Below are positions 1 through 4,333 of a DNA stretch of 8,581 nt, piece by piece. Within the stretch, counting starts at the first letter, position 1. Every line of letters starts with the position of its first letter. This DNA is from Holophagae bacterium (GTDB lineage Bacteria > Acidobacteriota > Thermoanaerobaculia > Thermoanaerobaculales > Sulfomarinibacteraceae). A program made the position numbers and the translations under genes. The DNA lies in contig JAUWTC010000077.1 of assembly GCA_030609785.1 (NCBI GenBank), positions 1 through 8,581 on the forward strand. The letters are read 5' to 3'. A model generated the notes under the pieces. The model ran no database searches and was not told the origin of the DNA. It saw nothing but the letters and a program-made list of their open reading frames with translations.

Positions 1-833
1 GCCAGCGGTTCGATGCCCAGTGCTTCAACCTGTTCTTCTCCGGCGAGGATCAGAGCCGCTGCGGCGTCGTTGAGGCTCGATGCGTTGATCGTCGTGATCG
101 TCCCGCCCTCACGCTTGAAGTAGGGTTTCGCGCCGGCCAATTCCTCCCGGGTGACGGGCCGAGGGCCTTCGTCCCGACTGACAATTCGGGGATCCTTGCG
201 TCGTTGGGGGACCGATACCGGCACGACGTAATCATCGAAATAGCCCTGGTCCCAGGCATCGAGAGCGTTGTGGTGGCTGCGCCACGCAATCTCGTCCTGT
301 TCCTCCCGGGTCACACCGTAGCGTTCGACCAGCCGTTCGGTGAGGAGTCCCATCAACTCACCGTCCTCGACGTGGGTGTCGGTCAGGGCGCCGAACAGGC
401 CGTCAACCAGCGTCATATCGCCGTAGAGCTGCCCACGGTTCCGGCCTTCGAAGAGGTATCGGGCGACGTTGCTCATGCTCTCCACGCCTCCGCCGATGCC
501 GATGCCGATCTCGCCCAAGACGATCCTGCGGGCGATGCTGTGGACCGCGGCGCCGCCGGAGGCGCAGTTCTCGTGAAAGGTGGTGGCCGCTGAGGTGTGG
601 GGGATTCCGGCCCGTAGCGCGGCGTTTCTGGCCACATTGGGAGACCGGGGGTCCTGCATCACCCATCCCATGCAGGTGAAGTCGATCGACGAGGCCGGGA
701 TCAGAGTGCGTTCGAGAACGGCGTCGATCACATGGGTGGCCAGGTCTTCAGCCTGCAGGGCTGCCAGGCCACCTCCAATACTGCCGATCGGAGTGCGAAC
801 TGCGCCGAGGATGAAGACTTTCTGTTGTGCCAT
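1..833 (-). CDS. Thiolase (acetyl-CoA acetyltransferase family), 3' part missing
   Basis: This is the N-terminal ~277 residues of a thiolase; the reading frame is open to the left window edge, so the C-terminal third (with the catalytic His and second Cys in this family) lies outside. Thiolases condense or cleave acyl-CoA and beta-ketoacyl-CoA in the cytoplasm. Visible family marks are the N-terminus MAQQKVFILGAVRTPIGS, the nucleophile loop HENCASGGAA with the acyl-accepting cysteine at about residue 90, GGVESMSN at about 117-124, and a typical middle segment (ERYGVTREEQDEIAWRSH). The start ATG (831-833) is well supported: on the coding strand AGGAGG (839-844) lies 5 bases upstream. One oddity is that the usual GNASG.NDGAA segment reads INASSLNDAA near residues 248-257, so three glycines are replaced. 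Biosynthetic versus degradative role cannot be decided. It follows the mannosyltransferase on the same strand but is separated by ~390 bases of repeat, so it probably has its own promoter. Confidence 0.93.
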   Translation of the reverse strand, partial: MAQQKVFILGAVRTPIGSIGGGLAALQAEDLATHVIDAVLERTLIPASSIDFTCMGWVMQDPRSPNVARNAALRAGIPHTSAATTFHENCASGGAAVHSIARRIVLGEIGIGIGGGVESMSNVARYLFEGRNRGQLYGDMTLVDGLFGALTDTHVEDGELMGLLTERLVERYGVTREEQDEIAWRSHHNALDAWDQGYFDDYVVPVSVPQRRKDPRIVSRDEGPRPVTREELAGAKPYFKREGGTITTINASSLNDAAAALILAGEEQVEALGIEPL

Positions 834-920
834 CAGGACCTCCTGGTTTGCCGCGTAGCGGCTCCAATAAGTGTACTCCTGTCGAGGCCCCAAACTGCAA
901 CAGTGACCGACCGAGAAGGG
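834..920 (-). promoter_or_regulatory. Thiolase leader, likely contains its promoter
   Basis: This is the only non-repetitive DNA between the thiolase start and the fold-back repeat. Reading on the minus strand it contains a TTGCAG that could be a -35 box and a TACACT that could be a -10 box, but the spacing is about 19 bases, longer than ideal, so the exact promoter is not established. A strong Shine-Dalgarno (839-844) ends the leader. No small gene is visible here. Confidence 0.3.
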
Positions 921-1193
921 AATTGAACCGCAAAGACACAAAGAGCGCAAAGGCGGCGCAGAGAACAGGTTGAACCACGAAGACACGAAGCGCACAAAGA
1001 GGAAAACGGAAAAAATGGAACCATCAGGTTCCGCATCCGAAAGGATGCAGTGCGGGTACTGCCCCACATCATGCCGCAACGAATTTTGCAGGCAGCTCTC
1101 AAAAATTTTTCTTTGTGATCTTCGTGTCTTCGTGGTTCGTTTTCTTCTTACTTTGCGCTTTCTTCGTGAGCTTGGCGTCTTCGCGGTTTAATT
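921..1193. repeat. Nested fold-back (inverted) repeat element, ~270 bases
   Basis: The element is a nested inverted repeat centred near 1057. The inner arms are a perfect 19-base inverted repeat: gaaccacgaagacacgaag at 972-990 and its reverse complement at 1120-1138. The outer arms are imperfect copies of a related unit: AATTGAACCGCAAAGACAC at 921-939 against the reverse complement of 1175-1193 (AATTAAACCGCGAAGACGC). Each arm therefore carries two ~30-50 base units of the form AACC(A/G)C(A/G)AAGAC(A/G)C..AAG followed by GCACAAAG-like sequence. The two arms enclose ~130 bases that include three hairpins (see 1017-1067). It fills most of the gap between the mannosyltransferase stop (1224) and the thiolase. 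Translations of the arms (NHEDTK, NREDAK) are low-complexity and not protein-like. From memory, similar A-rich units are scattered between genes in various bacterial genomes. I see no transposase and no clear target-site duplication, so mobility is inference. Confidence 0.85.
1017..1067 (+). other. Three adjacent hairpins inside the fold-back repeat
   Basis: Two perfect 6-bp stems abut with no spacer: GGAACC-ATCA-GGTTCC (1017-1032) and GCATCC-GAAA-GGATGC (1033-1048). A third follows after one base: GTG(C)GGG-TACTG-CCCCAC (1050-1067), with one bulged C. In the plus-strand RNA the second loop would be GAAA closed by C-G, a stable GNRA tetraloop. On the minus strand the loop is TTTC. This hints, weakly, that the plus strand is the folded RNA. 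Whether it is a transcribed structured RNA, a terminator or recognition hairpins of a mobile element is not known. No T-tract follows directly. Confidence 0.6.
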
Positions 1194-1223
1194 GTGTTCT
1201 TGCTCCTGATGGCTCCGCCGGGA

Positions 1224-2375
1224 TCACCCGACCCACCAGCCGGCGGCGAAGAAGGCCATGCCCGCCGCAGCGCTGACGCCGCCGACCGTGACCCAGAGTC
1301 GCTGCATAGCGGGCCTGTCCTCGGCCCAGACCATGGCGGCCAGGAGGTAGATGGGGAAGAACGTCGAGGCAATGCGGCCGAAGGACCAGAGGGTCGAGCA
1401 CAGAGGCACCGTGACACAGGCGGCCAGGTACCATGCGAGAGACGGTCGAAGCCGCCGAAAGGCGGTCGGGAGGGACCCGAGGCAGAGAATCGCCATCACC
1501 AATTCGATTACGGAGCCGTGGGCGCCGTGGATCGTCGGCCCAGACTGCCACCACCGGACAAAGGCAACGCCGGGCAGGCCCATCTCGCCTCTCCAGCGGG
1601 CCTGGCGGTGAACGAACGCCAGGGCGTCACCGAAGAGGCCATAGCAGAAGAGCATGTAGAGCCCAAGGGCCAATACGATACCGCCGACGGCGGTCCAGCC
1701 CCAGCGGGATCGGTGGCGCTGACGCCACCACTCAAGCAGCACCAGGATTGCCAACAGGGCGCCGAAGGGTCGGGTCAGGGTAGCCAGGCCCGCCAGGAGG
1801 CCGGCCCAGTCGAAGCGGTTCTTTCTGGCCAGCAGGAAGGTCGCTAGGGACAGGGCGAGAAAGAGCGACTCCGAGTACACCGCTGAATGAAAGAGGGTGA
1901 AGGGGAAAAAGAGCAGCGCCGTGCCGGCATAAAATCCGGCCCGCGTACCGAAAGTCTCTCCCCACAGGTCACGGGCCACGGCCAACAGCAGCCACAACGC
2001 TGCAAGCAGGGCGATGTTGGATATCAACAGTCCGGCGCCGACAGCTCCAACCAGAGGTGTCAGGGCGCGGATAAGCAGAGGGTAAAGGGGGAAGAATCCG
2101 GCGGTGTCCTCCGGCAGGTAACCGACCGGCAGGTGATTGAAGGCATCGGTGGCGTCATAGCCTCGGTCGGCGATCAGGAGGTACCATTCCGAGTCCCACC
2201 GGGCCCAGATGTCGAGTGGGAGGGGGGCCCTCTGTTCGAGGCGGAGGTTCTCACCGGTCAGGGCCTTGCCGGGAGGCAGCAAAGCCTGACCGGCCAAGCC
2301 AATGGCCAGCAGCACCAGCCGCGTGATCAAGAAGAGAAGGGCGAGGCGCCGAATGACCGGGTCACTAGCCCACAC
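1224..2375 (-). CDS. PIG-V/Gpi18-type mannosyltransferase (GT-C membrane glycosyltransferase)
   Basis: This 383-residue polytopic membrane protein belongs to the PIG-V (Gpi18-like) family, whose members transfer mannose from a polyprenyl-phosphate sugar on the non-cytoplasmic face of the membrane. Bacterial substrates are mostly unknown. Family motifs are in order: WARWDSEWYLLIADRGY (57-73), which holds the catalytic-type acidic residues after TM1; FFPLYPLLIR (94-103); YSESLFLAL (167-175); LTRPFG (200-205); and RIASTFFPIYL (334-344) near the C-terminus. Roughly eight to nine hydrophobic segments are visible, starting at residues 9-33. The start is GTG (2373-2375). An in-frame TGA sits at 2379-2381, one codon upstream, so the frame cannot begin earlier. 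The only Shine-Dalgarno-like sequence, GGTGAG, is very close to the GTG. This start lies inside the left terminal repeat of the 2367-2546 element, so the element appears to supply the initiation region. A start at an internal TTG or GTG further in is possible but would cut into TM1. No terminator is evident after the stop apart from the downstream repeat. Confidence 0.87.
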   Translation of the reverse strand: MWASDPVIRRLALLFLITRLVLLAIGLAGQALLPPGKALTGENLRLEQRAPLPLDIWARWDSEWYLLIADRGYDATDAFNHLPVGYLPEDTAGFFPLYPLLIRALTPLVGAVGAGLLISNIALLAALWLLLAVARDLWGETFGTRAGFYAGTALLFFPFTLFHSAVYSESLFLALSLATFLLARKNRFDWAGLLAGLATLTRPFGALLAILVLLEWWRQRHRSRWGWTAVGGIVLALGLYMLFCYGLFGDALAFVHRQARWRGEMGLPGVAFVRWWQSGPTIHGAHGSVIELVMAILCLGSLPTAFRRLRPSLAWYLAACVTVPLCSTLWSFGRIASTFFPIYLLAAMVWAEDRPAMQRLWVTVGGVSAAAGMAFFAAGWWVG

Positions 2376-2546
2376 TTCTCACCAGCTATCTGCTACGGCC
2401 GGCGATGCACAGCACCCAGCGGCTTTTCCTCGCCTCGGCGTGCTCAACGTACTGTCAAGTACGCCTCCGCGCACCTCGGGTCGAAAAATCCACTGGGCAC
2501 GGCACCTCGCCGACCTCGAGACGAAACCCGGTGAGAAGTGTGGGCT
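2367..2546. repeat. 180-base fold-back element with 17-bp perfect terminal inverted repeats
   Basis: The ends are a perfect 17-base inverted repeat: agcccacacttctcacc (2367-2383) and ggtgagaagtgtgggct (2530-2546). The centre is a perfect 6-bp hairpin, CGTACT-GTCA-AGTACG (2448-2463). The intervening arms also match each other imperfectly: read outward from the centre, both show A-runs, then CTGGG, then GC-rich CATCGCCG / CCTCGCCG-like stretches. The whole element can therefore fold into one long hairpin. It has no coding capacity and no transposase, so it looks like a miniature fold-back element that would have to be moved in trans. The motif CTCAACGTACTG..AGTACGCCTC resembles intergenic repeats I recall from other environmental bacteria, without a firm name. 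The left end overlaps the start codon of the mannosyltransferase gene. Confidence 0.8.
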
Positions 2547-2619
2547 GACAATATTGCGGATCACAGTACGACTGTATTTTTTTCCGTGGGCGGAGTCAAT
2601 GACGAGGGGCGGAGGTTTC
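2547..2619. other. Divergent spacer, unassigned
   Basis: This unique DNA lies between the fold-back element and the simple repeats, upstream of the PH-domain operon. It is AT-richer than its surroundings. CTGACA (2545-2550) and TACGAC about 16 bases later could form a weak plus-strand promoter. The same stretch contains a 5-bp ACAGT-ACG-ACTGT hairpin (2563-2575) followed by seven T's, which could instead be a weak terminator. Neither reading is secure. Confidence 0.2.
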
Positions 2620-2647
2620 AGGGGACAGGGAGCAGGGAGCAAGGGGC
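2620..2647. repeat. Short G-rich simple repeat (CAGGGAG-like)
   Basis: A purine-rich run has degenerate ~7-base periodicity, with two tandem CAGGGAG copies flanked by AGGGGAC- and AAGGGGC-like variants. It lies in the spacer upstream of the PH-domain operon and shows no coding character. Confidence 0.55.
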
Positions 2648-2679
2648 GAACCACCACAGGCGAGGGGACAAAAGACATC

Positions 2680-2725
2680 GGGCTCGGGCACGGGAACCGG
2701 TCACGGGCACGGGCACGGGCTCGGG
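2680..2725. repeat. Hexanucleotide GGGCAC/GGGCTC tandem repeat
   Basis: Two blocks of a period-6 repeat, GGGCTCGGGCACGGG (2680-2694) and three and a half units of GGGCAC/GGGCTC (2705-2725), are separated by a ten-base interruption. The tract ends only 24 bases before the ATG of the first PH-domain gene, where a -35 box would be expected. Its six-base period would not shift a reading frame if it varied in length, but it would move any promoter element relative to the gene. Confidence 0.7.
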
Positions 2726-2749
2726 TCTGGACTCGTTTACACTGGGGTC

Positions 2750-3319
2750 ATGGAAAATAAACCCTCGGTGCAAGAGTCCGACATTTTTGCGATCTCCCGT
2801 CCGGCGCCGGCCCTGATGACGTACTACTTTCTGTCGTCGTTGCTTTTGGGGCCGCTGTTTTTCATCCCGTTGATCCCGTTGTATTTCCGCTACCACACTT
2901 TGCGGTACAGCTTCGACAGTGAAGGCATCTCGATGCGCTGGGGGATCCTCTTCAGGCGTGAGATCAACCTGACCTATGCCCGTATCCAGGACATCCATCT
3001 CAGGTCCAACCTGGTCCAGAGATGGCTCGGTCTTGCCAGGGTCGAGGTCCAGACGGCCAGCGGCAGCGCCGGGGCGGAGATGGTTCTTGAGGGCCTCTTG
3101 GAATACGAGGCGATCCGGGACTACGTCTACGGACGGATGCGGGGCGGACACGGGGCAAAAGGGTCCTCCTCGCCGGCTGCCCAAACGATTGGTGGCGGTG
3201 TCGTCCTGGACGCTGAGACCGCGAGCCGATTGATTGAGACCCTCGAGGATGTGACGGCGGAGATCAGGGGACTGCGTGTGACTTTGGAACGGCGGGCGGG
3301 AGATCAGGCCGATGGTTGA
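2750..3319 (+). CDS. Membrane protein with bacterial PH domain (bPH2, YdbS-like), first of pair
   Basis: This 189-residue protein has a hydrophobic hairpin (about 22-47) followed by a bacterial pleckstrin-homology-like domain of the YdbS/DUF304 type (about 50-127). The key signature runs from YHTLRYSFDSEGISMRWG through REINLTYARIQDIHLRSN to VQRWLGLARVEVQTASG, the typical 'Y..T..gi..r.Gil.r....pl.riq.v....s.lqRllGla.v...ta.g' pattern. The C-terminal ~35 residues (155-183) are charged and probably a short coiled coil. Family function is poorly known; paired YdbS/YdbT proteins are found in Bacillus and others. The start ATG is followed by a soluble lead-in before the hairpin. The upstream TGGGG is only a weak Shine-Dalgarno, and a TACACT at 2738-2743 would give an almost leaderless mRNA if it is the -10 box. 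The stop overlaps the next gene by 8 bases, so the two are translationally coupled. Confidence 0.85.
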   Translation: MENKPSVQESDIFAISRPAPALMTYYFLSSLLLGPLFFIPLIPLYFRYHTLRYSFDSEGISMRWGILFRREINLTYARIQDIHLRSNLVQRWLGLARVEVQTASGSAGAEMVLEGLLEYEAIRDYVYGRMRGGHGAKGSSSPAAQTIGGGVVLDAETASRLIETLEDVTAEIRGLRVTLERRAGDQADG

Positions 3320-4112
3320 GCAACTCAAGGCTCTGGTACTGCGACTGGCGAAGGTCCCGCCGGAACCTCAGCCCCCGGCGGGATCGGAAGGGTCGGTCAC
3401 GATCTTCCGTGCTTCCAAGAGGTTCTTTCAGCTCAATCTTGTCAGGTGGGCTTTCGCCCAGATTTCGACGCTGATCGGTATCGTGGTCGCCCTGACCTTC
3501 CTTCGCACCGGTGCTTTCGGCCTGGAAGTTGTCGGCCTGGAAGCTGTCCTCGACCGATTTCCTCACGAAGACCTGATGCTGATGATGATCACCGCGGCCG
3601 AAATTTTCGGAATCGGGTTGTACGTTCTCCAGTTGCCGATTTCGTTCTTTCTGGTGCTCCTGGATTGGGAACTTCGGTGGTACATCGTCACCGACCGCAG
3701 CCTGCGGATCCGTGAGGGTGTCGTGCGGGTCAAGGAGATGACGATGACGTTTGCCAACGTGCAGGAAGTCTCCATTCAGCAAGGGCCGGTCCAGCGCCTG
3801 CTGGGCATCTCGGACCTCCGGGTTCGCACTGCAGGAGGCGGGGCGGCCTCGGGACCTCCGGCCAAGCAACGACAGCAGGAGGCACAGTCTCTTCATGTCG
3901 GCTACTTCCATGGAGTGGACAACGCCGGGGCCATACGTGATTTGATTCTGGAGCGCCTCAAACAACTCCGTGACGCAGGGCTGGGTGACCCGGACCAGGC
4001 TCAATTGGAGACAGTCGAACCTGAATCAGAGCAGGCATCCACCGGTCTACTCACCGCCGCGCGTGGCCTGTTGGCCGAAGCGCGCGCCTTACGGCAGAGC
4101 GCGGAAGGTTAG
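3312..4112 (+). CDS. Membrane protein with bacterial PH domain (bPH2, YdbS/YdbT-like), second of pair
   Basis: This 266-residue protein has a proline-rich cytoplasmic lead (16-27), two hydrophobic segments (about 44-64 and 93-118), then a bPH2 domain (about 121-215). The domain signature is LRWYIVTDRSLRIREGVVRV, MTFANVQEVSIQQGPVQRLLGISDLRVRTAGG. The PH domain is interrupted after TAGGG by a low-complexity loop rich in G, P, Q (176-192) and resumes at HVGYFHGVDNAGAIRDLILERLKQLR. The tail (245-266) is an Ala/Arg/Leu helix. It overlaps the upstream PH gene by 8 bases, with a GGGAG about 9 bases before the ATG (3312). That pairing suggests the two proteins act as a hetero-complex in the inner membrane. 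A specific role is not known. Confidence 0.85.
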   Translation: MVEQLKALVLRLAKVPPEPQPPAGSEGSVTIFRASKRFFQLNLVRWAFAQISTLIGIVVALTFLRTGAFGLEVVGLEAVLDRFPHEDLMLMMITAAEIFGIGLYVLQLPISFFLVLLDWELRWYIVTDRSLRIREGVVRVKEMTMTFANVQEVSIQQGPVQRLLGISDLRVRTAGGGAASGPPAKQRQQEAQSLHVGYFHGVDNAGAIRDLILERLKQLRDAGLGDPDQAQLETVEPESEQASTGLLTAARGLLAEARALRQSAEG

Positions 4113-4127
4113 ACACTTACCCTCGAA

Positions 4128-4149
4128 TTGCTTCGAGCTTTCGAAGCAA
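4128..4149. terminator. Stem-loop after the PH-domain operon (possible terminator)
   Basis: A perfect 9-bp stem TTGCTTCGA / TCGAAGCAA with a GCTT loop lies 15 bases after the stop of the second PH gene, between convergent genes. There is no T-tract on either strand, so it is not a classical intrinsic terminator. It could still end or stabilise the transcript. Confidence 0.4.
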
Positions 4150-4202
4150 ACCGAAGGATAAGTTGCTGTCAGCTTAGCCTCATGGAATAAGCCACAAGAA
4201 GA

Positions 4203-4333
4203 GTAGCCACGAAAACGCACGAAAAAGCACAAAAAACAAGGGGAATTAAACTCCTCATTCATAAGAATTTATGAACCCAAGCTATGTTTCAAATGTGTTT
4301 CTCTTCGTGCCTTTTTGCGCCTTTTTGTGGCTA
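4203..4333. repeat. Third fold-back repeat, overlapping the 3' end of the cyclase gene
   Basis: The outer arms are TAGCCACGAAAACGCACGAA (from 4203) and, on the opposite strand from 4333, TAGCCACAAAAAGGCGCAAA; 22 of the first 27 positions match. The centre is a perfect 7-bp hairpin TTCATAA-GAAT-TTATGAA (4258-4275). The layout, A-rich arms around a small central hairpin, is that of the 921-1193 element, and the units share the CCACGAA.AC.CACGAA grammar. A further half-copy (GCCACAAAAAGG on the minus strand, ending near 4350) lies outside the right arm. The right arm is inside the coding region of the diguanylate cyclase and encodes its last residues and stop codon. Confidence 0.8.

Noticed and set aside
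970..1191. 73-residue plus-strand frame starting NHEDTK and ending LRELGVFAV
   Set aside because: It begins in one arm of the fold-back repeat and ends in the other; the residues are translations of the repeat units, with no independent coding signal or ribosome binding site.
921..1193. CRISPR array
   Set aside because: Repeat units are inverted rather than direct, diverged and too few, with no regular spacers and no cas genes nearby.
1099..1554. Minus-strand frame ending in NREDAKLTKK...NHEDTK
   Set aside because: Most of it is out of frame with the well-supported mannosyltransferase, and its end is repeat sequence.
1194..1847. 217-residue plus-strand open frame
   Set aside because: It is antisense to the mannosyltransferase, highly charged and low-complexity, as expected from the opposite strand of GC-rich coding DNA.
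2563..2583. Intrinsic terminator (ACAGT-ACG-ACTGT plus seven T's)
   Set aside because: The stem is only 5 bp and AT-containing, and no gene is known to end just upstream on that strand; kept only as a note in the spacer entry.
2302..2760. 152-residue plus-strand frame across the divergent spacer
   Set aside because: It runs through the fold-back element and hexanucleotide repeat (RARARARAR-like translation) and lacks any family motif.
3264..4004. 246-residue minus-strand open frame
   Set aside because: It is antisense to the second PH-domain gene, with no motif and hydrophilic low-complexity composition.
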